Source of the DNA: Geodermatophilaceae bacterium
Lineage (GTDB): Bacteria; Actinomycetota; Actinomycetes; Mycobacteriales; Geodermatophilaceae
Length of the DNA stretch: 6,733 nt
Direction of reading: 5' to 3'
Assembly: GCA_013812385.1 (NCBI GenBank)
Contig: JACCTM010000298.1
Location: 1 to 6,733, forward strand
Numbering within the stretch: position 1 is the first letter of the stretch; each line of letters starts with the position of its first letter. The translations under genes and the position numbers were made by a program. This document shows, one piece after another, positions 1 through 5,786 of this stretch. The notes under the pieces were generated by a model that saw only the letters and a list, made by a program, of their open reading frames with translations, had not been told where the DNA came from and searched no databases.

Positions 1-372
1 CAGGCACTGCAACCAGTCCCGTTCACCGAGCCGCGAAAGACATCGCCGACCAGCCAGAGTGTCGCGGCCGATCCCTCCCTCGTCGATGCCTCGGCCCGTC
101 GGCTGTACGGCGACGTCGAGCCGACCGGCGCCCAGAGCTTCTCCTCGGCAGTGCGGGCCGCCACAGAGGTGGTGAAGACCCTCTGCCGTACGGACATCCC
201 GAGCTGGGCGGCAAGCCTGGTCAGCTCGGACGACAGCTACGACCAAGCCGTCTTCCTGATGTCACCGGCTAACCGTGCCTTCGGAACATTTGTCGTTCAG
301 GTCGAACTCAGCTGGACCGTCGATCACTTCGCCTACGCAGCGGTGGCCGGACACGTCGAGCGCTGCGTGTGA
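1..372 (+). CDS. 3' end of an unrecognised protein (partial)
   Basis: A reading frame enters from the left edge and is open for 123 codons to a TGA at 370-372. Third codon positions are strongly G/C, as in the real genes beside it, so I take it as coding. I do not recognise the family. The visible part begins with a Pro/Ser/Thr-rich, linker-like stretch (residues about 1-35 of the fragment). A mixed alpha/beta-looking domain follows, with hydrophobic strands around residues 82-88 and 96-105. It ends in a histidine- and alanine-containing tail that finishes on Cys-Val. The fragment has only two cysteines, C62 and C122, which could pair if the protein is exported, but no N-terminus is visible to test that. 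An internal GTG at 151 could be called as a start, but the frame is equally coding-like upstream. In M. tuberculosis the corresponding neighbour of the holin-like gene is a minus-strand protease gene, so this end of the locus differs. Confidence 0.6.
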   Translation, partial: QALQPVPFTEPRKTSPTSQSVAADPSLVDASARRLYGDVEPTGAQSFSSAVRAATEVVKTLCRTDIPSWAASLVSSDDSYDQAVFLMSPANRAFGTFVVQVELSWTVDHFAYAAVAGHVERCV

Positions 373-425
373 GCGCCGAAGGCCGGATCTGTCAGAACAC
401 CCGTCGGAAAGTATCGAGCGCGCCC

Positions 426-438
426 TAGACTGCTGGGG
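426..438 (+). promoter_or_regulatory. Leaderless-type promoter for the holin-family gene
   Basis: A TAGACT hexamer (426-431) fits the actinobacterial -10 pattern TAnnnT. Six bases later comes the GTG start codon at 438, exactly where transcription would be expected to begin, so the mRNA is probably leaderless. I see no convincing -35 element, which is common for actinobacterial housekeeping promoters. The alternative is that translation starts at ATG 444, using the G-rich run just before it as a weak ribosome-binding site. Confidence 0.5.
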
Positions 439-935
439 TGACTATGAGTTCGCCTGCCTCGGGTTCGACTGTCTCGTCGGTGCATCCAGGTCCATCCGAT
501 GACCGGGCCAGACACTCCGGCCAGCCGGAGCAGCCGATCGGTGCACTGTTCGGCACGGCTAGCGAGCACATCTCCACCCTCGTCCGCGCCGAAGTGGAGC
601 TGGCGAAGGCCGAGATCACCACCTCGGCCAAGCGCGGTGGGATCGGTGCGGGCATGTTCGGGGCCGCCGGCGTGATATTGCTGTTCTCAGTGGTTTTCCT
701 GTTCATCGCCCTCGCCGAGGGCTTGGTCGCCCTCGGTTTGCCGCGATGGGTGTCCTACCTCATCGTCTGGGCCTTCTTCGTTGCGCTCGCCGGGCTCCTC
801 GCCCTCATCGGCATGCGCCTGCTGAAGAAGGTCAAGGCGCCTGAGCGGACCATCGAGACGCTCAAGGACTCCAAGGAACTGCTCTCCCGTCAGGCTCCTG
901 GCCAGCGCAACATCGGGATCGCCCGCACCCCGTGA
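438..935 (+). CDS. Phage holin family (DUF1469-like) two-TM membrane protein
   Basis: This is a 165-aa integral membrane protein of the actinobacterial 'phage holin family' (Actinobacteriophage holin / DUF1469 type). Residues 1-34 are a Ser/Pro/Gly-rich, probably disordered tail. Residues about 44-64 form a charged amphipathic helix with the family-typical pattern LVRAEVELAKAEI. Two hydrophobic helices follow at about 73-98 and 104-128. The protein ends in a basic cytoplasmic tail containing the usual PERT...LKDSKE-like segment (about 135-150). Despite the family name these chromosomal proteins are not linked to lysis, and their role is unknown. The start is GTG 438, favoured by the -10 element six bases upstream; ATG 444 would shorten it by two residues. 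It lies 45 nt before the alpha/beta hydrolase gene and is probably co-transcribed with it. It is the positional counterpart of M. tuberculosis Rv3669. Confidence 0.85.
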   Translation: MTMSSPASGSTVSSVHPGPSDDRARHSGQPEQPIGALFGTASEHISTLVRAEVELAKAEITTSAKRGGIGAGMFGAAGVILLFSVVFLFIALAEGLVALGLPRWVSYLIVWAFFVALAGLLALIGMRLLKKVKAPERTIETLKDSKELLSRQAPGQRNIGIARTP

Positions 936-970
936 CATGACCCAGCGTGACTCGAGCGCGTACGACTGTC

Positions 971-975
971 AGGGA
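971..975 (+). promoter_or_regulatory. Ribosome-binding site that decides the hydrolase start
   Basis: AGGGA at 971-975 lies five bases before ATG 981 but only two before the in-frame GTG 978. Normal Shine-Dalgarno spacing therefore favours ATG 981 as the start of the alpha/beta hydrolase. Confidence 0.5.
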
Positions 976-980
976 TCGTG

Positions 981-1913
981 ATGCACCCACGCCGGGCTGA
1001 CCGACCCGATGCAAGTTCGGTCCTGCTACCCGGTCCGTGGGAGCACAGCGACTACTCGACCAACGGCGTCCGTCTCCATGTGGCCGAAGCTGGCAGTGGT
1101 CCGTTGATCCTTCTGCTGCACGGCTTTCCGCAGTTCTGGTGGGCTTGGCGACATCAGATAACCGCGCTCGCCGATGCCGGATACCGCGTTGTGGCGCCGG
1201 ATCTGCGTGGTTTCGGGGCCAGCGACAAGCCGCCGCGCCCGTACGACGTGATGACGACAGCCGCCGACATCGCCCGCCTGGTGTCAGCGATGGGGGAACG
1301 GGAGGCCACCCTCGTCGGGCATGACCTCGGTGGCAGTGTGGCCTGGACAGTGGCCCGGTTCCGACCCGATGTCGTAGCTCGACTGGTCATCCTGTCCGCG
1401 CCGCATCCCCGCCGGTGGCGAGCGGCACTGGTCAGCGACTTCAAACAGATCGGGGCCAGCAGCCACGTCTTCGGGTTTCAGACGCCGCGGAGCCCCGAAC
1501 AGCGGCTGACCCGTGACGGAGCCGTCGAGGTCGGCCGGCTGATGACCGAATGGGCCGGGGAACGGTGGGCGTCCACTGTGGACTTCGCCGAGGCGCGGGG
1601 CCGGTATCAACGGGCCATGCTGATCCCGCAGGCCGCGTACGGAGCGCTGGAGCACTATCGCTGGGCCGTGCGCTCGCTGCCGCGGCCCGACGGTGTGCGG
1701 TATACCCGGCGGATGTCGATCCCGGTCGGGATGCCGACCCTGCAGCTGCACGGCGGCCGGGACTCCTGCATTCTGCCCACAACTGCTCAGGGATCGAGTC
1801 GGTATGTCTCCAGTACCTATGAGTGGCAGACGATTTCGCACGCCGGGCACTTCCTCCCGGAGGAGGTCCCGGACTTGGTGACCGGGGAGATCCTGCGGTG
1901 GATCAAGAGCTGA
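981..1913 (+). CDS. Alpha/beta-fold hydrolase, epoxide-hydrolase type (EphE-like)
   Basis: A 310-aa cytosolic alpha/beta hydrolase. The oxyanion loop HGFP (47-50) is followed by an epoxide-hydrolase-like WWAWRHQ segment. The nucleophile elbow GHDLGG (113-118) puts Asp at the nucleophile position (D115), as in epoxide hydrolases and haloalkane dehalogenases. The charge relay is D261 (GGRD) and H290 (HAGH). The cap domain lies roughly between residues 141 and 245. One of the two ring-opening cap tyrosines is recognisable (Y226 in an HYR context). The segment aligning with the other (GFQTP, 165-169) has glycine where tyrosine is expected, so epoxide hydrolysis is not assured; another ester or halide substrate is possible. 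The substrate is unknown. By position it matches M. tuberculosis ephE (Rv3670). It probably forms an operon with the holin-family gene upstream and converges with marP, with 11 nt between the two stops. Confidence 0.85.
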   Translation: MHPRRADRPDASSVLLPGPWEHSDYSTNGVRLHVAEAGSGPLILLLHGFPQFWWAWRHQITALADAGYRVVAPDLRGFGASDKPPRPYDVMTTAADIARLVSAMGEREATLVGHDLGGSVAWTVARFRPDVVARLVILSAPHPRRWRAALVSDFKQIGASSHVFGFQTPRSPEQRLTRDGAVEVGRLMTEWAGERWASTVDFAEARGRYQRAMLIPQAAYGALEHYRWAVRSLPRPDGVRYTRRMSIPVGMPTLQLHGGRDSCILPTTAQGSSRYVSSTYEWQTISHAGHFLPEEVPDLVTGEILRWIKS

Positions 1914-1926
1914 CCGCTATCAGCTC
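1907..1926. terminator. Hairpin across the converging stop codons (possible bidirectional terminator)
   Basis: GAGCTGA (1907-1913) and TCAGCTC (1920-1926) are a perfect 7-bp inverted repeat with a 6-base loop. The left arm contains the hydrolase stop codon. The right arm overlaps the marP stop on the other strand. There is no T-tract on either side and four of the seven pairs are G:C, so the stem is modest. Its position at the only convergent junction in the window fits a two-way terminator, but this rests on position and symmetry only. Confidence 0.4.
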
Positions 1927-3100
1927 ACGAGCAGGGCCCCGAATCGACCTCGCTGCTCGACGATGCGCCCTCAGCGGCGGCGGCAGCGACCTGACCGGCC
2001 GACAATGCATACCCGGTCGATGGGTCATCGATGGCCGACGCGAACACGACGCCGAGCACAGCGCCGTGCACGTCCAACAGCGGCCCGCCGGAGTTGCCCG
2101 AGCGGACCTGCCCGAGCAGCGAATACACCTCGCGTGACACGGTGCCGTCAGCCCGGAAGTTCGGACCTCGGATCTCACTCAGATCGCGGACCCGGACCGC
2201 ACCGACCTGCAGATCGCCGCCCCCCGGATAACCCATGATGATCGCGTCAGCCCCGGAGCCGCGCTGCGTCGTCGTCAGGGTCAGCGGCACCTGCGGAAGG
2301 CCGGGGACGGCGAGGACGGCGATGTCGACCTGCTCGTCGACGTAGACGATCGTTGCCGCATACTGTTCGCCCTCGGCCAGCACGCTCGGATCGTCAACAC
2401 CAGCCAGCACATGGGCGTTGGTCATCACCCGCTCGTCGGCGTACACGAAGCCCGAACCGTTGATCCCCCGCGCACAGGTCGGCGCCTGCCCGCTGACTTT
2501 CACCACCGACCCGCTGACCTGCCCCACCACCGGATTGGACATCAGCGCCTCGTCCGGGGCGGCTACGTCGGTGACGACCGTCTGGGTGAGCGGATCCAGG
2601 ACGTCGGGCAGGCCCTGTCGGTCCAGTGATTCGCGTAAGGATTGATAGAGCGTACGAACCGGGTCCGGCACCGTCCCGTCCACTGCCTGCAGGATTTGGG
2701 ACTGGCGTACCTGGCTGGACAGCGTCGGGAACGGGGATGCGGCCAGTGGTGTGGCCACGATCCAGGCCACTAGCAGCACGGTGAGCGCGGACAGGACCGT
2801 CCCCAGCACGGAGTCGACGACTCGAGCCGGGCGCCAGGTCACCACCCGCCGGAGTCTGGTACCCAGCAACCCGACCGCGAACTGCCCGAGACCGGCGAGC
2901 CCGAAGACGACGATCAGCGACAGGATCACGCGAACGACCGCGTCGTCGGTGATCGCGGTTGCCAGCGGACCAGCTATCTGCGCGCCGACAACGACGCCGA
3001 GCAGGAAGCCGAAGAAGGAGAAGGCAGACGTGATCAACCCGTGCCGGTAGCCGTTGACGGCGAAGAGCAGCGCGAAGGCCACGATGATCAGGTCGACCAT
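1925..3100 (-). CDS. marP: MarP-like membrane serine protease (CvpA domain plus trypsin-like domain)
   Basis: A 391-aa membrane-anchored protease, close to the roughly 397 aa of M. tuberculosis MarP (Rv3671c). The N-terminal CvpA-type domain has about four membrane helices (roughly 1-17, 23-45, 56-80 and 98-120). A linker (about 121-190) and a periplasmic chymotrypsin-fold domain follow. The catalytic triad is readable: H230 in TNAH, D259 in VDIAVL, and S337 in GNSGGP. Only two cysteines are present in the periplasmic part, C209 and C390. Their spacing of 181 equals that of the disulfide known in the M. tuberculosis protein, so that disulfide is probably conserved. In M. tuberculosis MarP is needed for survival in acid and oxidative stress and processes the peptidoglycan hydrolase RipA; the same role here is inference. 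The ATG start lies one base after the cupredoxin stop codon, and no strong Shine-Dalgarno is visible, so translation is probably coupled. It is the last gene of the five-gene operon. Confidence 0.93.
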   Translation of the reverse strand: MVDLIIVAFALLFAVNGYRHGLITSAFSFFGFLLGVVVGAQIAGPLATAITDDAVVRVILSLIVVFGLAGLGQFAVGLLGTRLRRVVTWRPARVVDSVLGTVLSALTVLLVAWIVATPLAASPFPTLSSQVRQSQILQAVDGTVPDPVRTLYQSLRESLDRQGLPDVLDPLTQTVVTDVAAPDEALMSNPVVGQVSGSVVKVSGQAPTCARGINGSGFVYADERVMTNAHVLAGVDDPSVLAEGEQYAATIVYVDEQVDIAVLAVPGLPQVPLTLTTTQRGSGADAIIMGYPGGGDLQVGAVRVRDLSEIRGPNFRADGTVSREVYSLLGQVRSGNSGGPLLDVHGAVLGVVFASAIDDPSTGYALSAGQVAAAAAEGASSSSEVDSGPCS

Positions 3101-3101
3101 G

Positions 3102-3566
3102 TCAGCCGGCGACCGTCATCACGCCGGTGTGGCCGAGCGCCTCGTGGAATGAGCAGATAAAGGCGTACTCCCCCGGCGTGCGGATGCTGAACTCGATCGT
3201 GTCCGACTCCGACGGGGCGACCACCGGGATCGATTCGGCGATGTCACTCGGACTGCGCCCCGGTGGGAACGCCAGGCTGTGGGTGAGTTGGACGGCGAGG
3301 TTGTCCAGGGTGACCCGCACCTGCCCGGGCAGCACGCTGAACATGGCAGGTACGAAGCGGTAGTCGTCCGAGGACACCAGCGTGATGGATTGAACGCCGT
3401 CCGGACCCACAGTTACCTCGCCCGCCGCGTCGCCAGGGCCGGGTTCCTGTGGCTCAGGAGTCCCGCTGCAGCCACTGACCAGGACGGCGAGCACGACCAC
3501 AAGGAGGGCCGCCAACGGTCGGCGACGCCCGCCTCGTCGGGCCACGCCGGGACGGCGCCCAGTCAC
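3102..3566 (-). CDS. Cupredoxin-domain (blue copper-like) lipoprotein
   Basis: A 154-aa predicted lipoprotein. An Arg-rich n-region (3-16) and a hydrophobic helix (about 18-31) lead to the lipobox V-S-G-C with C33 as the lipidated residue. A Pro/Gly/Glu-rich linker (34-50) and one cupredoxin beta-barrel (about 57-154) follow. Candidate type-1 copper ligands are H96 (in THSLAF), C138 and H141 (in CSFH), and an axial ligand that could be H146 or M150. Such proteins carry electrons or copper on the outer face of the membrane; the partner is unknown. GTG 3566 is chosen as the start because it overlaps the NUDIX stop as GTGA and is preceded by AGGAGGG with a 6-base spacer. Longer in-frame starts would lie deep inside the NUDIX gene. 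It sits one base upstream of marP, so the two are almost surely co-expressed. The mycobacterial version of this operon lacks a cupredoxin gene here. Confidence 0.85.
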   Translation of the reverse strand: MTGRRPGVARRGGRRRPLAALLVVVLAVLVSGCSGTPEPQEPGPGDAAGEVTVGPDGVQSITLVSSDDYRFVPAMFSVLPGQVRVTLDNLAVQLTHSLAFPPGRSPSDIAESIPVVAPSESDTIEFSIRTPGEYAFICSFHEALGHTGVMTVAG

Positions 3567-4237
3567 GCGAGTCCCTCCTGAGCGCCGATGGCCGTCTCCA
3601 GGTCGCGCACGTCGGTCTCGTCCCACGGCTGAGCCCACCCGCCGAGCTCGAGCAGCATCGCCAACAGTCCGGCGGTGAACCCCCACACCACGCTGCCTCG
3701 GATACCGAACGCCGCCCCCGTGTAACCAGACGGATGGGTGACGCAGAACCGGTTGGCCGGCTCGGCCAACTCCGCGATCGGGATCCGCGCGACCGAGGCC
3801 ACCTCGGCGGTATCCAGGACGCGCACCGGCGCCGGCTCATGCCAATACGCCAATACCGGCGTGACGACATAGCCGGAGGGCTCGAGAAACAGCGGGGGCA
3901 ACGTGGCGATCACGCTCACCCCACTCGGATCGAGATCGACCTCCTCCGACGCCTCCCGCAGCGCTGTGCCGGCGGGGTCGGCGTCGCCGGGATCGGTCCC
4001 GCCACCTGGGAAGGCTGGCTGACCGGCGTGGTTGCGCAACGCGGCGGCCCGCTGGATCAGCAACACATCCGGGCCGTTTTCGCCCTCCGCGATCAGCATG
4101 AGTACGGCCGAGGCGCGGCCGCCCTCATCCGGTGGTGCCCACTTGGCCATGTACTCCAACGTCACGTCATCACTGGCACGCTCGACGAGTTCGGTCATGT
4201 ACGCCGGTAGCTGCACCGCCTTCGATTGCCCGCTCAC
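3563..4237 (-). CDS. NUDIX hydrolase, CoA-diphosphatase (NudL/UPF0035) type
   Basis: A 224-aa cytosolic NUDIX enzyme. The CoA-diphosphatase signature LRNHAGQPAFPGG (68-79) directly precedes the Nudix box (about 80-102), where R94-E95 and E98-E99 provide the metal-binding core. The glycine after EEx in the classic box is Asp here (D101). Related NudL proteins also depart from consensus at this point, so I do not read it as inactivation. The C-terminal VWGFTAGLL segment (184-192) is also typical of the family. The expected reaction splits CoA or its oxidised derivatives into 4'-phosphopantetheine and 3',5'-ADP; the exact substrate is inferred from family. The GTG start overlaps the TlpA stop by 4 nt (GTGA) and has a GGAG seven bases upstream. 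The 3' end overlaps the cupredoxin start in the same way. It is the positional counterpart of M. tuberculosis Rv3672c. Confidence 0.9.
   Translation of the reverse strand: MSGQSKAVQLPAYMTELVERASDDVTLEYMAKWAPPDEGGRASAVLMLIAEGENGPDVLLIQRAAALRNHAGQPAFPGGGTDPGDADPAGTALREASEEVDLDPSGVSVIATLPPLFLEPSGYVVTPVLAYWHEPAPVRVLDTAEVASVARIPIAELAEPANRFCVTHPSGYTGAAFGIRGSVVWGFTAGLLAMLLELGGWAQPWDETDVRDLETAIGAQEGLA
3573..3579 (-). promoter_or_regulatory. Strong ribosome-binding site fixing the cupredoxin start
   Basis: Read on the minus strand, AGGAGGG (3579 to 3573) lies six bases before GTG 3566. It is inside the last codons of the NUDIX gene. It is the best Shine-Dalgarno in the operon, which suggests that the cupredoxin is translated efficiently in its own right as well as by coupling. 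Confidence 0.7.
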
Positions 4238-4869
4238 ACGACCACTCCGAGATGCTCTTGTACGAGTGCGACGAGTTCGCCATAGGTCTCGATGACCTTG
4301 TCCCGCTTCACAAAGGTCACTGCTCCGTCGGCATCGACGAAAACTGTTCCCGGCAGATTGCGCACGAGGGCGGCGACCATGACATCACCGTTGTCGTCGA
4401 AGCCGTTGGCAAAGGTCAGGTCCAACTCCTCGACCAGATCGGCGGCGAAGGACGCGCTGTCTCGGGAGTTGACCCCGATCACCCGAAGTTGCGTGGGATC
4501 CACGGCCGAATGCAGGTCCTCGAACAGTGGCAGTTCCGCGATGCAGGGACGACACCAGGTCGCCCAGAGATTGACGACCAGCGGCACGCCCGGAGCCTCG
4601 CCGAGGGTCAGGTCACCGCCACCTGCGTCCAGGCACGGCAGGCTCAGTTCCGGGAGGGTCTGCTCGCCGGTGGCCGGTTGTCCGGTGGGATCTGGACAAT
4701 CGGTGAGATCCGGAACGCCTTGAAGCTCTTCCTCCGCGGACCGTCCACTGTCAGCGCCATCGGCACCCGATGTACAACCAGCCATCGCCAGGACTGCGGT
4801 CACCAGGGTCAACAGCCAGGCGCGCGGCCGGACGATCCGGTCGCCCGCACGACGGCGAGAAGTCCTCAT
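4234..4869 (-). CDS. TlpA-like thioredoxin-fold lipoprotein
   Basis: A 211-aa exported thiol-disulfide oxidoreductase. A basic n-region (2-16), a hydrophobic helix (about 17-30) and the lipobox M-A-G-C with C32 lipidated indicate a lipoprotein on the outer face of the membrane. A low-complexity Gly/Ser/Asp/Glu linker follows (33-57). The thioredoxin-fold domain (about 70-211) has the active site WATWCRPC with C106 and C109 and the cis-proline P173. Two more cysteines, C58 and C79, lie before the active site and may form a structural or regulatory disulfide. Members of the TlpA/ResA group reduce specific disulfides in cytochrome c maturation or copper-site assembly. Which applies here cannot be told from sequence; the cupredoxin and the disulfide-containing MarP in the same operon are plausible clients. 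The ATG overlaps the nth stop as ATGA. It is the positional counterpart of M. tuberculosis Rv3673c. Confidence 0.9.
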   Translation of the reverse strand: MRTSRRRAGDRIVRPRAWLLTLVTAVLAMAGCTSGADGADSGRSAEEELQGVPDLTDCPDPTGQPATGEQTLPELSLPCLDAGGGDLTLGEAPGVPLVVNLWATWCRPCIAELPLFEDLHSAVDPTQLRVIGVNSRDSASFAADLVEELDLTFANGFDDNGDVMVAALVRNLPGTVFVDADGAVTFVKRDKVIETYGELVALVQEHLGVVV

Positions 4870-5678
4870 GCCGACTCGTCTCGGGCCAGCGCAACCATCT
4901 CCTCGGCCGAGCGAACCGGCAGCCCGAGAGCGGCGGCCCTGGCACGGGCGGCCGCATCGGGGCCCTTGACCAGCTTGGCCGCCACATCTGGGGCAATCGG
5001 CCCGTCACCGTAGGAGGGACACCAGGGGGCCAGCGCACAAGCTCCGCACGCGGGCTTGCGCGCATGGCAGACCCGCCGCCCGTGGAAGATGACCCGGTGG
5101 GACAGGATCGTCCACTCCTTGCGCGGGATCAGCCGACCGACCGCATGTTCGATCTTGACCGGGTCGGACTCCTGTGTCCAGGCCCAGCGCCGTACCAGAC
5201 GCTGGAAGTGGGTGTCCGGTGTGATCCCCGGAATCCCGAAGGCGTTGCCCAGCACGACGTTTGCTGTCTTACGCCCAATTCCCGGCAGGGTCACGAGGTC
5301 TACCAGCTTGGCTGGCACTTCGCCGTCGTACCGCTCCACCAGTGCCTGCCCGAACCCGAGGATCGACTTTGTCTTGGCGCGGAAGAAGCCGGTCGGCTTG
5401 AGCAGCACTTCCATCTCGGCTGGATCGGCCGCGGCGTAGTCAGCGGCCGTGGGGTACTTCGCGAACAGGGTCGGCGTGACCGAGTTGACCATCTTGTCGG
5501 TCGTCTGCGCGGACAGGATGGTGGCCACGGTCAGCTCGAGCGGAGTCCTGAAGTCCAACTCGCAGTGTGCGTCCGGATGGATCCGGGCAAGCTCGGCGTT
5601 CATCCGGCGGGCTCGGCGGGTCCGCGCCAGCGGCGTCTCGGCCACGATCCTGCGGCGCCGCGTCGCTGTTGCTGCCAC
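4866..5678 (-). CDS. nth: Endonuclease III (DNA glycosylase / AP lyase)
   Basis: Base-excision-repair enzyme that removes oxidised pyrimidines and cleaves at abasic sites. The helix-hairpin-helix [13 protein letters not shown] (131-143) carries the catalytic lysine K137. Catalytic Asp is D155 (PDTH), 18 residues on as in E. coli Nth. The [4Fe-4S] cluster ligands are C204, C211, C214 and C220, in the standard spacing C-x6-C-x2-C-x5-C. About 50 residues, the last 40 Ala-rich, follow the cluster. The start is the uncertain point. GTG 5678 (270 aa) is chosen because TACTCT, a -10-like hexamer, lies seven bases upstream, implying a leaderless message. GTG 5645 (259 aa) starts closer to the conserved AETPLAR segment, with an AGGA nearby, and is a fair alternative. 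The frame stays open far upstream, but those starts would run through the divergent gene. First gene of the operon; its stop overlaps the TlpA start (ATGA). Confidence 0.93.
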   Translation of the reverse strand: MAATATRRRRIVAETPLARTRRARRMNAELARIHPDAHCELDFRTPLELTVATILSAQTTDKMVNSVTPTLFAKYPTAADYAAADPAEMEVLLKPTGFFRAKTKSILGFGQALVERYDGEVPAKLVDLVTLPGIGRKTANVVLGNAFGIPGITPDTHFQRLVRRWAWTQESDPVKIEHAVGRLIPRKEWTILSHRVIFHGRRVCHARKPACGACALAPWCPSYGDGPIAPDVAAKLVKGPDAAARARAAALGLPVRSAEEMVALARDESA

Positions 5679-5691
5679 AGCGACGAGAGTA
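5679..5691 (-). promoter_or_regulatory. Candidate leaderless promoter of the nth-to-marP operon
   Basis: On the minus strand TACTCT (5691 to 5686) matches the TAnnnT -10 pattern. It is followed seven bases later by an in-frame GTG at 5678. This is nearly the same geometry as the promoter at 426-438. No clear -35 is seen. If right, this one promoter drives all five minus-strand genes, since every later junction is an overlap or a 1-nt gap. Confidence 0.42.
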
Positions 5692-5771
5692 CGGCGGGTC
5701 GCTGAGAACCATGGCTGCGCAGTGAACGGCCCGTCGGAGCCCGACCTTCGGTGGCTGGGGCAAGTCTGCGT

Positions 5772-5777
5772 CATACT
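5772..5777 (+). promoter_or_regulatory. Possible -10 element for the small membrane protein
   Basis: CATACT matches TATAAT at four of six positions and lies nine bases before ATG 5787, so the leader would be very short or absent. The match is weak and there is no evident -35 element. Confidence 0.25.
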
Positions 5778-5786
5778 GACACCGCG

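Noticed and set aside
438..935. Prophage remnant, suggested by the 'holin' family name
   Set aside because: No endolysin, integrase, att site or other phage gene is nearby. Chromosomal members of this family are ordinary actinobacterial membrane proteins, and the locus is syntenic with mycobacteria.
3567..3686. Longer cupredoxin start at 3686
   Set aside because: It would overlap the NUDIX gene by over 120 nt and put about 40 Arg-rich residues before the signal peptide. GTG 3566 has an ideal Shine-Dalgarno and a coupled overlap.
3840..4000. Loss of NUDIX activity because the box glycine is Asp
   Set aside because: The metal-binding R94, E95, E98 and E99 are intact. CoA-diphosphatase NUDIX proteins often depart from the consensus at this glycine.
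4132..5013. Plus-strand open frame (293 codons) antisense to the NUDIX and TlpA genes
   Set aside because: Same reasoning: no motif, low-complexity composition, and complete overlap with convincing minus-strand genes.
4770..5705. Long plus-strand open frame (311 codons) across nth and the TlpA gene
   Set aside because: It lies antisense to two genes with full catalytic motifs. Its translation is Arg/Gly/Pro-rich with no domain, as expected for a shadow frame in high-GC DNA.
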